Counted from the first letter of the stretch, positions 56,801 through 64,000 are shown. The stretch is 64,000 nucleotides of DNA from Fimbriimonas ginsengisoli Gsoil 348 (GCA_945881865.1 CAMCVK010000004.1:172779-236778), one strand, 5' to 3'. Numbers and translations: made by a program. Notes: generated from the sequence alone by a model not told the origin.

Positions 56801-57086
56801 TGGGTTCGCCGCCATCGGTTTGCACGACGTAGACATCGGAAGCGCCGTCGTAGGCGGCCGTGAAGGCGATCTGCGAGCCGTCGGGCGAGAACTTCGCGTT
56901 CGACTCAAGGCCAGGGCTACTGGTGAGGCGGCGAGCGCTGCCGCCGGCGGTGCTGGCAACCCATAGGTCACCGGCATAGGTGAAAACGACGTTGTCTCCA
57001 AACACATCGGGAGACCGTAGAAGCCGAACATCGGTGGTTCCGGGGGCGAGGACCGCAAGTAGCGCGGCGGTGGATAAAGCGATCAA
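53886..57086 (-). CDS. Tricorn-like protease (S41 family, propeller plus PDZ)
   Basis: About 1066 residues from TTG 57086, preceded by an ideal AGGAGA site and giving a signal peptide (MIALSTAALLAVLAPGTTDV). Two WD-type propellers (about 25-320 and 330-660: FSPDGSQIAFTAAYDGASDV, FPAWSPDAKSIAYVSDLEGT), a proline-rich linker near 540, then the C1 domain with the catalytic His in GELGTGHAYVQGG, a PDZ domain (about 800-880, YLLEIDGQKVDRNV), and the S41 core: nucleophile Ser in NGYAGSGGDFFPY and Glu in ENTGVDPDI. Secreted or periplasmic peptide hydrolase. Confidence 0.92.
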   Translation of the reverse strand: MIALSTAALLAVLAPGTTDVRLLRSPDVFGDNVVFTYAGDLWVASTAGGSARRLTSSPGLESNAKFSPDGSQIAFTAAYDGASDVYVVQTDGGEPKRLTFDPEPDSVVDWTPDGKIAYTSTSGSFVNRQPRLWYVRPDGGLPIRTPIEEAFQVSFFADGKRIAYNRGGSNNFNWRRYRGGTQGKVSFYNFENNTYSELPSGREQNYCPMVVGESVFFISDKNQGTLNLYRYDMATKKETQLTKYNDSDIKLPSTDGKSIVFERDGYLFQYNIAKDTVAKLTPSLNAENLWSRPYLRPVANQISSMALSPSGARLLTEARGEIFSVPAKNGDTRNVTNTSGTRERFPAWSPDAKSIAYVSDLEGTYEVYVRPASGGVPARLTSAKLPITSLEFSPDSKSILITTESFKLFLLNVETKELKEVSPTASRQNGAEFSPDSKWLVFGEGDKKGFSHIKLYEIASGKTTSISTGRYNDSAASFDLGGKYLYIVSSRTFSPTFGDYEFSLKVEDTSRVYVLPLSKDTPNPLIPPNDEEPEPRDAKPVGPPTPPPAAPPAGDKPGLKIDLDNLDARLIPLPFPAANYGITGVNNGVLVFTPSGITRFDLGSRESTPIWNGPLGSISFNASKTKFAYNLGPTLGVVDVRPGLTPGAGRVDTSGVEFILNPRDEWNQMFWETWRFQKNNYYDADMRGLDWDAIGKKYAAYLPYVNHRSDLNYVLGLLVGELGTGHAYVQGGDFGPGPRPVPVGLLGADYELSGDKVRFRKVFQGENFEEARRGPLGEPGINVKNGDYLLEIDGQKVDRNVHPNSLLLNKVGKYVTLTVNDKPGLEGSRKVRVQPISNEANLRYAEFVEANRQKVAKLSGGRIGYMHVPNTAFEGAVEFVRGYYSQTDKDALIVDERWNGGGYIQPWFVDTLARTQKARIQSRWGLEGADAETIEGPKAMLINGYAGSGGDFFPYLFRKAGLGPLIGKRTWGGLVGISGGAPLVDGGSVTSPSFALYDPNTDRIIAENTGVDPDIDVDARPDLWAKGQDPQLEKAIEVLLEALKKVPAKKVRTKVPQVDEKGKVKG

Positions 57087-57093
57087 TTCATTG

Positions 57094-57099
57094 TCTCCT
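57094..57099 (-). promoter_or_regulatory. Ribosome site that sets the TTG start of the tricorn-like gene
   Basis: AGGAGA on the minus strand seven bases before TTG 57086. It favours this start over the in-frame TTG 57104, which lies upstream of the site. A nearby ATG (57091) is in another frame. Confidence 0.6.
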
Positions 57100-57328
57100 G
57101 GCAACGTGATGCGACCCGGAACAAACTCCGAAGCACTTCGCGATTACGGGCATTATTCCCCTACTGAGTTCATCGCGTTGCAACGAACCCACGAATGAGG
57201 AAAAGGACCCGGCTTGAGGTTGCCTCGCGATGGTGTACGTGAGCCGGGCTTGGCAGAGTTCCGGTTAGGTCGCGATACCCGACGGATATGAAGGAAGCTG
57301 GTGTATTGACGTGCGAATCGTTCCGGAA

Positions 57329-58543
57329 TTACGCCAGTTTTCGAAACTCGTGCTTGCCGACTTTCATCGTCTTGCCCACGAGGTCGGCGTGCGCTAGGCG
57401 CAGCTCGGTCACTTTTTCGCCGTCTAATGAAATCGCGCCCGCCTTCACCAGGTCTTTCACCGCGCCATTGCTCTTAGCCAAGCCGAGCGCCACCACGAGG
57501 GCCGGAATCGACACGAAGCCGTCTTCGACCCATTCCGGAAGGATCACCGCTTCCTCGGCGTCCACCGGCTGGGTCTTCTTTCCGAAGGTGTCCACGAAGT
57601 ACTGCTCGGCGGCTTCGGCCGCCTCAACTCCATGGTAGAGCCCAACGATTTCCTTTGCGAGGCGGACCTTCGCGTTTCGCGGGTTGGTGCCGGGGGCAAG
57701 CAGTTCTGAGACTTCCGAGAGCGGAACGTCCGTCGCAAGCTCGAACCAGTTCGCGATCAGCTCGTCCGGAATCGACATCGTTTTTCCGAACATGTCGTTC
57801 GGCGTATCGATGACGGACACGTAGTTGCCCAGCGATTGGGACATCTTTTCTTTGCCATCCGTGCCCACCAGCAGCGGCGACAGCACAACGACCTGCGGCG
57901 CCAACCCGTATTGCTCCATCAGCGTTCGGCCAACCAGGTTATTGAACTTCTGGTCGTTGCCGCCAAGCTCGACGTCGGCATTGATCTCGACCGAATCCAT
58001 CCCTTGGCACAGCGGATACATGATTTCGTGCATCGAGATCGGTCGCTGCTCGGCGAGACGCTTGGTGAAGTCGTCGCGCTCCAAAATACGTGCCACGGTG
58101 TAGCGCGAGCACAGCCGAATGACGTCCTCGAACGTCATCTTTCCCAGCCAGTCGGCGTTGTAGAAAATCTCCGTGCGCTCGGGGATCAGGATCTTGAACA
58201 GCTGCTCTTTGACTGCCTCGACGTTCGCCTGGACCTCCTCGCGTGTGAGCTGCTTTCGGGTTTTGCTCTTGCCGCTGGGGTCGCCGATCTGCGCGGTGAA
58301 GTCACCGATGATGATGCAGCCGGTGTGGCCCAGGCGCTGGAAGTCGCGGACCTTACGCAGAACGACCGCCCAACCCAGCGTGACGTCTTTCGCCGTCGGG
58401 TCAACGCCAAGCTTCACGCGGAGGGGCCGACCCAGCGCAAGCTTGGCGCGAAGGTCGGCTTCACTGATGATCTCGGTGGTTCCCCGCCGGAGCAGGGCGA
58501 CCTGTTCATCAATCGAAAGAGCCACGTCGGAAGTCATGGGCAT
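57329..58543 (-). CDS. tyrS: Tyrosyl-tRNA synthetase with altered HIGH motif
   Basis: 404 residues; class I synthetase, TyrZ-like. Core blocks: LRVKLGVDPTAKDVTLGWAV, IGDFTAQIGDPSGKSKTRKQ, PLCQGMDSVEINADVELGGN and the second signature KEKMSQSLGNY; C-terminal S4 domain (about 340-400). The HIGH-like motif, normally HLGH, reads TLGW here (about residues 51-54), checked at DNA level. The rest of the catalytic domain is intact, so it is probably active, but both motif histidines are lost. Start ATG 58543 or 58537. A 243 bp gap with a long-loop stem (57208-57214 / 57242-57248) separates it from the tricorn gene downstream. Confidence 0.92.
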   Translation of the reverse strand: MPMTSDVALSIDEQVALLRRGTTEIISEADLRAKLALGRPLRVKLGVDPTAKDVTLGWAVVLRKVRDFQRLGHTGCIIIGDFTAQIGDPSGKSKTRKQLTREEVQANVEAVKEQLFKILIPERTEIFYNADWLGKMTFEDVIRLCSRYTVARILERDDFTKRLAEQRPISMHEIMYPLCQGMDSVEINADVELGGNDQKFNNLVGRTLMEQYGLAPQVVVLSPLLVGTDGKEKMSQSLGNYVSVIDTPNDMFGKTMSIPDELIANWFELATDVPLSEVSELLAPGTNPRNAKVRLAKEIVGLYHGVEAAEAAEQYFVDTFGKKTQPVDAEEAVILPEWVEDGFVSIPALVVALGLAKSNGAVKDLVKAGAISLDGEKVTELRLAHADLVGKTMKVGKHEFRKLA

Positions 58544-58578
58544 ATTGAACCCACAAAATGACTCCCGGCGGCGAGAGG

Positions 58579-60891
58579 CTACTTCACCGGAACACGGGAC
58601 AGCGCGTTGATCGCGCGTTCGGCATCACCCCGAAAGAAAGACAGCGGGTGACGAGTGAGTGGCTGAAGCACCGCAATCGCCGCGCGGTCGCCGTACTGCC
58701 CGAGCGCGGAAATGGCCGCCGAGCGCGCGCCGAACGACGGCTCGCGCGCCACCGCCACCAAGGCAGCATAGACACGCTTTTGGCCCGTCCGGTCCTTCAG
58801 CTCACCGAGGTGACCGATGGCCGCGACGCGCACTGGCTCGGATGGCGGGTTCTTCAAGATCGCCAGGCACTTCTCGCGCATCGCGTCGGGATTTGGATTG
58901 TCGTATTCCAGGGCGAAGATGCGGAAGGCATCGCCATCTGAGTCCGTCTTCGATGCCGATTCGACAAGGGCGTCGTCCTTTCGCTGGAACGTGAGGGCGC
59001 GAAAAACGGCAAGCCGAACGATCTCGTTTGTTTCCAATTGCGCCCGCTTTTGCAGGGCAGCGATCAACTCCGGCGACTTGTCTCGGCGGAAAGCAACCGT
59101 TTGGACGGCCGCCCGGCGAACCTCGGCGCTTGGATCATCCAGCAGTTTTTCGGCCAGACCGCTCGAACCGCTTCGACCGATCAGCGCGACCCGAACGATC
59201 TCGCTAGGCTCACTCTGGGCAAGCGCGGCGATTTCGGTGTCGGAAAGCGCTCGATCGAGACCTTGGATTAGCCGCAGTTTCTGCGCCACGTTCGGGGCCA
59301 TGGCAAAGACCTTCTTCCAGTCGTCGGCGTTCCAACCCAGCTGGTAGTCGATCTGCGTCATCTGCCAAACCTCGGGGTCGAGCAAAACATACTTGCCAGT
59401 TGTCGGCAAAACCGTCATGTTGCCGACGACCTGAACCGCCGATGTGCGACCGGTTTCGTCCAAAATCTCGGTTCGAAGCTCCATTCCCGGGGCTCCTTGC
59501 TTGGCAACGATTTTGCCGTCTTCGCGGGTAACTGTGATGCGCGGCGCACCGGCCTCATAGAACCACTGCCGTCGGAACCAGTCGAGATCCTCGCCCGAGG
59601 TCTTGGAGAACGACGCGAAAAGCTGTTCGGTGGTGACGTTCTTGTACTTGTATTCCTGCAGGTACGCCTTCGTGCATTTCCAGAACATCGGCTCGCCGAG
59701 GTAGCGCATCAACATCAGCATTCGGCTCGCGCCGCCCGGATAGGCGTTTCCGTCGAACATCTCCAGCGGGTCGGTGTAGTCCTTCGAGACCACGGGTCGC
59801 GGGCTTGAGGACGCCCCAAAACCGTTCGAAAGCACATCCAGCCTTGCTTTGTCGAACGCGTCTTTGCCGTCCTTTGCCCGGGCATAGAAAACCGGCATCA
59901 TCGTGGCCCAGCCCTCGTTCACCCAAATGTGCCCCCAGTTTGGCGTCGTAATGGTATTGCCAAACCACTGGTGCGCCAATTCATGCGCCACCAGTTCGGT
60001 CGCATCCGAAAGCGGGGCGTTCTTCTCGTCGAAAAGGCAATTGATCGTTTGGGTGGTGGCGGTGATGTTCTCCATTCCGCCAAACATGAAGTCGGGCACC
60101 GCGGACTGGCTGTACTTTACGTACGGGTATGGGAAACCGGTCAGCCGCTCGAACTCCCGGATCATGCCGGCCGTGCCCCAAAACGCGTTGCGGCCCTGCT
60201 TTTCTAGCCCGGCCGGAACCCAAAAGCTGACCCTCGGCCCCTTTTCTTGCTCGACGATTTCCGTGTAGTTTCCGGCAACAATACTGATGAGGTAGGTGGA
60301 ATGCGGCTGATCCATCTTCCACTGCCAACGCTCGCCGGCCTTCGATGTCTTGTGCGAGATCAGCTTGCCGTTACTAAGGACTCGGTACCCTTTCGGCGCG
60401 GTGATGGTGCCTTCGCTCGTCGCCTTGTCGTCCGGAAAGTCGTAGGTAGGGATCCAGTTTCGGGTGTCCTCCATCTCGCCCTGCGAGTACACGACATCGG
60501 TTTTTGCCGGGAAAGCGCGCTCCTTCGGAATGAAGTAGAGCCCGGCCTGCGGGGCGGCTGAATAGCGGATTCGAACCTCCGCGAGCGACTTAACCGGCTT
60601 TTTCGTGGTGACCCAAAGCTTGGATTCTTCAAGGGAAAATGTTGCCGGAATGCCGTCCACGGTCACCGAAGAGATGTTCAGCCCGAGTGCATCGAACCAG
60701 AGTTTGTTCGTGGGCCGCAGCGGACGAACCACGTTCACCACGTCGCCGCGAATCGACGTCGTCTTCGGTTGCAGTTCCACCGACCAGTTCACGTGCACCA
60801 GGTCGTAGACGCGGGCGGGCCGCTTGGCCGGTGCCGCAAACGCGCACGAGGTTGCCAGCAGGGCAAGAGAAGACGCAACAAAGCGATGCAT
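58579..60891 (-). CDS. M1-family metallo-aminopeptidase with HEAT repeats
   Basis: 770 residues with an N-terminal signal. After an N-terminal beta domain, the catalytic part has the substrate-site motif GGMENITAT (a GAMEN variant) and zinc motif HELAHQWFGN with the downstream Glu in NEGWATMM. A C-terminal HEAT-repeat helical region (about 560-765: SDTEIAALAQSEPSEIVRVA, RDKSPELIAALQKRAQLETN) replaces the usual ERAP1-like domain. Cleaves N-terminal residues from peptides outside the cytoplasm. Ends 35 bp before tyrS; probably same operon. Confidence 0.92.
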   Translation of the reverse strand: MHRFVASSLALLATSCAFAAPAKRPARVYDLVHVNWSVELQPKTTSIRGDVVNVVRPLRPTNKLWFDALGLNISSVTVDGIPATFSLEESKLWVTTKKPVKSLAEVRIRYSAAPQAGLYFIPKERAFPAKTDVVYSQGEMEDTRNWIPTYDFPDDKATSEGTITAPKGYRVLSNGKLISHKTSKAGERWQWKMDQPHSTYLISIVAGNYTEIVEQEKGPRVSFWVPAGLEKQGRNAFWGTAGMIREFERLTGFPYPYVKYSQSAVPDFMFGGMENITATTQTINCLFDEKNAPLSDATELVAHELAHQWFGNTITTPNWGHIWVNEGWATMMPVFYARAKDGKDAFDKARLDVLSNGFGASSSPRPVVSKDYTDPLEMFDGNAYPGGASRMLMLMRYLGEPMFWKCTKAYLQEYKYKNVTTEQLFASFSKTSGEDLDWFRRQWFYEAGAPRITVTREDGKIVAKQGAPGMELRTEILDETGRTSAVQVVGNMTVLPTTGKYVLLDPEVWQMTQIDYQLGWNADDWKKVFAMAPNVAQKLRLIQGLDRALSDTEIAALAQSEPSEIVRVALIGRSGSSGLAEKLLDDPSAEVRRAAVQTVAFRRDKSPELIAALQKRAQLETNEIVRLAVFRALTFQRKDDALVESASKTDSDGDAFRIFALEYDNPNPDAMREKCLAILKNPPSEPVRVAAIGHLGELKDRTGQKRVYAALVAVAREPSFGARSAAISALGQYGDRAAIAVLQPLTRHPLSFFRGDAERAINALSRVPVK

Positions 60892-60922
60892 GGGGCATAG
60901 CTTAAACCGAAATTGACAGCGG

Positions 60923-61522
60923 CTAAGCTTTTTCGGCTAGTTTTTGGGCTGCCGCCCACGCTTTTTCGATATCCGCCACCAAAAGCCCGTAGCCGCCGTC
61001 GCCGCCCATATTCGCCTGCCGGAGGATGTAAGAAGGATGCAACGTCGCGATAGCGGTTTTCGCGAACTCACACGGAAAGTACAGCCCACGCTCTTTCGTG
61101 ATCAGAAAGTTCTTCCGGATCAGGTTCTTTGCGCTTGGGGCACCGATGCAGAGGATCACCTTTGGGGCGAGCAGTTGCAGTTGGGGAATCAACCATCGGC
61201 GGCAGACTTGGCTCTCTTCTTCGGTGGGCGCGCGGTTTACCGGCTTGCCGGTGGACCAATCAGCCGCCCGGCACTTCACGGTGTTGGCGATGTAGACCTG
61301 TGCGCGCGAGATTCCGGCTTCCACAAGGGCTTTATCTAGCAACTGCCCGGCCCGGCCAACAAACGGCCGCCCGCTTTTGTCCTCTTGCTCGCCCGGACCT
61401 TCGCCCACCAGAATCAATGGCGAAAGCGGGTCGCCCTCGCCGAAGACGACGTTCGTTCGCCGATCCGATAGCGTGCAAGCCGTGCAGACCAACGCCTCGG
61501 CTCGCAGTTGGTCCAGCGTCAC
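60923..61522 (-). CDS. Family 4 uracil-DNA glycosylase (4Fe-4S)
   Basis: Removes uracil from DNA. 199 residues from GTG 61522, which overlaps the HIT stop (GTGA). Four cysteines for the iron-sulfur cluster: CTACTL (two), NTVKCRA and VCRRWL. Active-site motif GEGPGEQEDKSGRPFVGRAG and base-recognition motif TLHPSYILR are intact. A longer frame upstream is antisense to nothing real and belongs inside the HIT gene, so it is not used. Confidence 0.95.
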   Translation of the reverse strand: MTLDQLRAEALVCTACTLSDRRTNVVFGEGDPLSPLILVGEGPGEQEDKSGRPFVGRAGQLLDKALVEAGISRAQVYIANTVKCRAADWSTGKPVNRAPTEEESQVCRRWLIPQLQLLAPKVILCIGAPSAKNLIRKNFLITKERGLYFPCEFAKTAIATLHPSYILRQANMGGDGGYGLLVADIEKAWAAAQKLAEKA

Positions 61523-62022
61523 CGCTCTTGGGCCTTCTTCAGGCGGGCGTAGCTGTCTTCCAGCGTTTGCGGCATCACGCGAACCCCGCCGACCGTGGTC
61601 ATGAAGTTCGTGTCGCCGTTCCAACGCGGCACGATGTGCCAATGGATGTGGATTGGGATCCCCGCTCCCGCCGCGCGACCCATGTTCACGCCGATATTGA
61701 ACCCATCCGGCGAGTAGGCCGTCCGCAGCCACCCAACCGCCCGCGCGATCAGCTGATTGATCTCGGCCAGTTCCGCGTCGTTCATCAGGTCGATCTCGGA
61801 AACCTGCCTGAATGGCGCGACCAGCAGGTGCCCGTTCGTGTAGGGGAACGCGTTAAGCATCACGAACGCGGTCTCGCCGCGCCAGAGGATGAAGTGCTTT
61901 TCATCCTCGTGGGCGTTTGGCAGGTCGAGGAAAATATCCCCCGAGGTCATCGAGCCGGTGCTTGGCCGCTCGATGTAGGTCATCCGCCAAGGCGCCCAGA
62001 GATTTTCGTTCTTACTTGACAT
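61519..62022 (-). CDS. HIT-family nucleotide hydrolase
   Basis: 167 residues from ATG 62022, which lies 11 bases inside the esterase gene. The histidine triad is HIHWHIVPR with the preceding NIGVNMGRAAGAGIPIHIHW context. The opening LWAPWRMTYI and an acidic insert are typical of AP4A-phosphorylase-like/HIT hydrolases of bacteria. Probably clears dinucleoside polyphosphates or AMP-adducts. Coupled to UDG by GTGA. Confidence 0.93.
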   Translation of the reverse strand: MSSKNENLWAPWRMTYIERPSTGSMTSGDIFLDLPNAHEDEKHFILWRGETAFVMLNAFPYTNGHLLVAPFRQVSEIDLMNDAELAEINQLIARAVGWLRTAYSPDGFNIGVNMGRAAGAGIPIHIHWHIVPRWNGDTNFMTTVGGVRVMPQTLEDSYARLKKAQER

Positions 62023-63169
62023 CTCTCCAAAGCCATCGCATGGCGGCGGGAAGCGTGTTTCGGCCCTGGGCGTCGCTGTGGAATCCGTTACCAAAGACAA
62101 ACGTCGCGTCGTAGCCCTTGTAAGCCAGAGCCTTTTGCATTTCCAGATTCGCGAGCGGCCAGTTGCCAAATGGGTTGTCGAGGTCGTTCTTGCCGGCTTG
62201 CAGAAACACCCGGATTGGCTTGGCGTCGTTCTTGCGGATGAGCGAAGGATAATCGTCGCCACCCTGCTCTTTCCCGTGTAGCTTGGCCAGATCGACGAAA
62301 CTTCCGATCCAGCTGAGCACCTTGCTGAACTGGTCGGGCCGCTCCCAAGCGGCGGTGAAGGCGCAGATTCCGCCGCTGCTCGCCCCGGCGATGCCACGAT
62401 TTTCGGCCCCGGTCCGCAGGTTGTACGTTTTGGCGACTTCGGGGATGATTTCGTCTAGCAGTAGCTTGGAATACTGATCGCTCAGCACGTCATATTCGAA
62501 TGAGCGGTTGTCGATGTCGTTCGTTTTTCCGCCCGGCGCGATCAGGATCACGATCATCGGCGGGATTTCTCCCTTCGCGGTGAGGTTGTCGATGACGGTT
62601 GGCACGTACCCCCTGCTCCATTGGCCATCGTTAAAGATCATCGTGGTCGCCGGGACGTCGGCTTTGTATTGCGCCGGCACGTAGACCCACCAGTCGCGCG
62701 TGGTGCCCGCGTATACCTTGCTGGTCCACTTTGGCATCTGAATCAGTTTGCCTTTCGGCACGTTCTCGTGCGATTTTGTGTCTGGGTCGGGCAGGTACGC
62801 CTCGATTTGGCGGGCATCGCCGATGAGTCTGCCATCCACCTGAACCGTCCACAGCGTGCCGGTTCCGTGGGGAACCGTGAACGAGCCGACGAACCAGTCG
62901 GTTCCGTCGATTTTCTTCAGGTCGAACTCGCCGGAATTGTCGAGGAATCGTGCCCGCACCTGCTTGGCATCCGGCCGCTGGACTCCCCACGCGATGTTCA
63001 CGCCGTCGACTCGGAGCGAGCCTTCTTCGGCCTTGCCGAAGTATTTCTCGAGTTCCGGCGCGGTAACCGAGGTAACGGCTCCCGCCGCGAGGCGCTTGCG
63101 AAGCTCCAGCGGAGACAGAGGTTCGGCGAACAGCCGCATCGTGGAAACCATCGCGAGCAAAGCGAGCAT
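62012..63169 (-). CDS. Secreted enterochelin-esterase-like alpha/beta hydrolase
   Basis: 385 residues with a signal peptide (LALLAMVSTMRLFAEP). An N-terminal beta-sandwich (about 50-150, an early-set domain like that of Fes) precedes an esterase_D fold hydrolase: PPMIVILIAPGGKTNDIDNR, nucleophile Ser in GIAGASSGGICAF, and late His in FGNGFHSDAQGR. Substrates of relatives range from siderophores to acetyl-xylan; specificity not assigned. First gene of a chain esterase-HIT-UDG-M1-tyrS. Confidence 0.88.
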   Translation of the reverse strand: MLALLAMVSTMRLFAEPLSPLELRKRLAAGAVTSVTAPELEKYFGKAEEGSLRVDGVNIAWGVQRPDAKQVRARFLDNSGEFDLKKIDGTDWFVGSFTVPHGTGTLWTVQVDGRLIGDARQIEAYLPDPDTKSHENVPKGKLIQMPKWTSKVYAGTTRDWWVYVPAQYKADVPATTMIFNDGQWSRGYVPTVIDNLTAKGEIPPMIVILIAPGGKTNDIDNRSFEYDVLSDQYSKLLLDEIIPEVAKTYNLRTGAENRGIAGASSGGICAFTAAWERPDQFSKVLSWIGSFVDLAKLHGKEQGGDDYPSLIRKNDAKPIRVFLQAGKNDLDNPFGNWPLANLEMQKALAYKGYDATFVFGNGFHSDAQGRNTLPAAMRWLWRDVK

Positions 63170-63231
63170 GCCTCTACTTTAGCGCGTCGGGGAAGTCGCT
63201 GTTGGGTTCAGGGTGCGGTCTCCGGAGAGCT

Positions 63232-63420
63232 TTGGAGCGCGCGCGGCTCAGCCGCCGCTTTTCTCCAGGGCAAGCTCCGCTTGCCGAACGCCGGTAAAAA
63301 CCAATCGGCGGCTACCGGAATCTGCCCGATCCCGGAGGGATCGCCGACAATAGCCCCGGGTCGAAGACCCGGGGGACGTCCGCGTCCGGTCCGAAACGAC
63401 CCTGGAAGGGTCGCAGAATC
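63232..63420 (-). repeat. Array E, left side: L arm and hairpin modules
   Basis: L arm 63327-63420 begins (minus strand) gattctgcgacccttccagg and has the ccccgggtcttcgacccgggg palindrome slightly extended, then the gcgatccctccgggatcg palindrome. It is followed by the accggcg hairpin and two short palindromes as in arrays A and C. The first 40 bp of L are closest to L1 of array B (ccttccagggtcgtttcgga). Confidence 0.85.
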
Positions 63421-63426
63421 ATGGGG

Positions 63427-63867
63427 CTATTCAAAGAATCGTTCATCGTAATCGATGTCGAACTCTGCCATGAGCGCCCTCAACTCGTCAGCCGACGATA
63501 GGTGGCGGTGGTGCTCGGGTTGGTTCGCGATGTAGGCCGTCACCCTCGCTGAGTCACCGGGGCTTACGGAAAATGCGCCGTATCCTTCTTGCCATTCGAA
63601 CCCGTCAAATCGCGCGCTAGCCCATCCGTGCGCCGCCTTCTTGACCTCTCGCACTAGGTCACCGATCGAGTGAGTTCCCCTCAAACCTACCAAAAGATGG
63701 ACGTGGTCGGCCGTGCCACCAACCATTGTCGGGGTGGCGCCAAGGCGGCGGACCGTCCCTCCGATGTACGCGTGCATTTCGGATTGCCAGCCGTCGTTAA
63801 TCATTGGCGCTCGTCCTTTCGTGGCGAAGACAATGTGAATGTTGATCGCGAGGTACGTCGAAGCCAC
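63427..63867 (-). CDS. Y1 (HUH) transposase, IS200/REP-associated (RAYT) type
   Basis: About 146 residues from GTG 63867 (MASTYLAINIHIVFATKGRA). A TTG 30 bases upstream lies inside the R palindrome and is unlikely. The HUH metal site is HVH in TADHVHLLVGLRG, the catalytic Tyr is in VTAYIANQPEHHRH, and the family-typical WQEGYGAFSVS segment is intact, so the enzyme is probably active. It cuts and joins single-stranded DNA at folded palindromes. No ribosome site is clear; expression signals must come from the R arm, which is repeated elsewhere. No accessory tnpB is present. Confidence 0.88.
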   Translation of the reverse strand: MASTYLAINIHIVFATKGRAPMINDGWQSEMHAYIGGTVRRLGATPTMVGGTADHVHLLVGLRGTHSIGDLVREVKKAAHGWASARFDGFEWQEGYGAFSVSPGDSARVTAYIANQPEHHRHLSSADELRALMAEFDIDYDERFFE

Positions 63868-63871
63868 GGCT

Positions 63872-64000
63872 GATTCTGGCACCCCGCCGGGGTGCAAATC
63901 TTGGCTGGCCCTGACCCCGGGTCGCCTTGCGACCCGGGGCTACCGTATGCGATCCCTTCAGGATCGGTCTTTAGGGAAATCCAGGGTTCGCCCTCTCACC
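63872..64000 (-). repeat. 129-bp repeat, copy 2 (R arm plus part of spacer)
   Basis: Exact inverted copy of 32778-32906, reaching the window edge so the true match may be longer. It starts 5 bp upstream of the transposase GTG start. Contains gatcctgaagggatc, the ccccgggtcg / cgacccgggg palindrome, and gcaccccggcggggtgcc. Confidence 0.95.

Larger units (their letters stand above)
63232..64000 (-). mobile_element. Putative IS200/REP-type element: R arm, Y1 transposase, L arm
   Basis: Read on the minus strand: spacer part (64000-63966), R arm (63965-63872), transposase gene (63867-63427), L arm (63420-63327), gccgccgattgg...accggcg hairpin (about 63317-63290), gcaagcggagcttgcc palindrome and a gcggcggctgagccgc palindrome to about 63240. 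The same modules in the same order form the gene-less arrays A-D. Only 4-6 bp separate the gene from each arm, so the arms are probably the element's ends or its internal recombination sites. The element may extend past the window edge. Confidence 0.75.

Noticed and set aside
57105..57328. T-box or riboswitch between tyrS and the tricorn gene
   Set aside because: It lies downstream of tyrS, not upstream, and only one 7-bp stem with a 27-base loop is visible; no T-box sequence found.
61523..61732. N-terminal extension of the uracil-DNA glycosylase frame
   Set aside because: It lies inside the HIT gene in another frame; the GTG at 61522 gives the normal family length.
63868..63897. Upstream TTG start for the Y1 transposase
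   Set aside because: It would translate the R palindrome (HPGGVPE), which has no counterpart in the protein family; GTG 63867 fits the usual N-terminus.

Overview
The window is GC-rich chromosomal DNA of a free-living diderm bacterium. The best guess is a relative of Fimbriimonas (Armatimonadota). Evidence: a pseudopilin whose N-terminus matches the form abundant in that phylum; a DUF1501 / cytochrome c-DUF1549-DUF1553 gene pair of the planctomycete type; an OstA-like (LPS-transport) protein implying an outer membrane; and many small secreted beta-propeller and lipoproteins. No rRNA, tRNA, CRISPR array or prophage was recognised. The taxonomic call is inference from protein style, not from a marker alignment.

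Layout. 1-4060: 3' part of a PcrA/UvrD helicase gene, a lipoprotein, a GNAT acetyltransferase and P-protein pheA. 4150-7263: c-di-AMP operon (cdaA, cdaR, GNAT, rhodanese). 7352-11401: circularly permuted ATP-grasp protein and a propeller-phosphoesterase. 11510-16486: envelope operon of a large secreted protein, a lipoprotein and an LptC/OstA-like protein. 16489-20024: pdxS, a THUMP-like methyltransferase and gatB. 20088-20684: two diverged copies of a ~218 bp repeat. 20703-28992: aroG, P1B-type metal ATPase, GH36/Sip1-type glycosidase, a secreted protein interrupted by an in-frame TGA, and a Tat-exported NHL propeller protein. 29005-33223: slipin and ankyrin genes separated by three palindrome-rich repeat arrays. 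33229-41241, minus strand: pseudopilin with small lipoprotein, DUF1501, PSD1-type cytochrome protein, OPT transporter. 41339-51618: mutS, serC cluster, two zinc MDR dehydrogenases with a cupin, M48 peptidase and prfA. 51626-63169: fourth repeat array, YciI-like protein, purK, tricorn-like protease, tyrS, M1 aminopeptidase, family-4 UDG, HIT protein and esterase. 63232-64000: a fifth repeat locus that carries a Y1 (HUH) transposase gene.

The most interesting system is the repeat family of the five arrays. Each array is built from the same ordered palindromic modules, here named R and L. In four arrays R and L are joined or almost joined. In the fifth the Y1 transposase gene sits between R and L with only 4-6 bp to spare on each side. 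The R arm next to the transposase is identical over 129 bp, up to the window edge, to R plus flank in a gene-less array about 31 kb away in opposite orientation. This looks like an IS200/REP-type element with its non-autonomous derivatives.

Genes are tightly packed. Many neighbours overlap by 1-4 bases (ATGA, GTGA, TGATG, TAATG), which suggests translational coupling. Nearly all gene-free stretches over 300 bp are repeat arrays.
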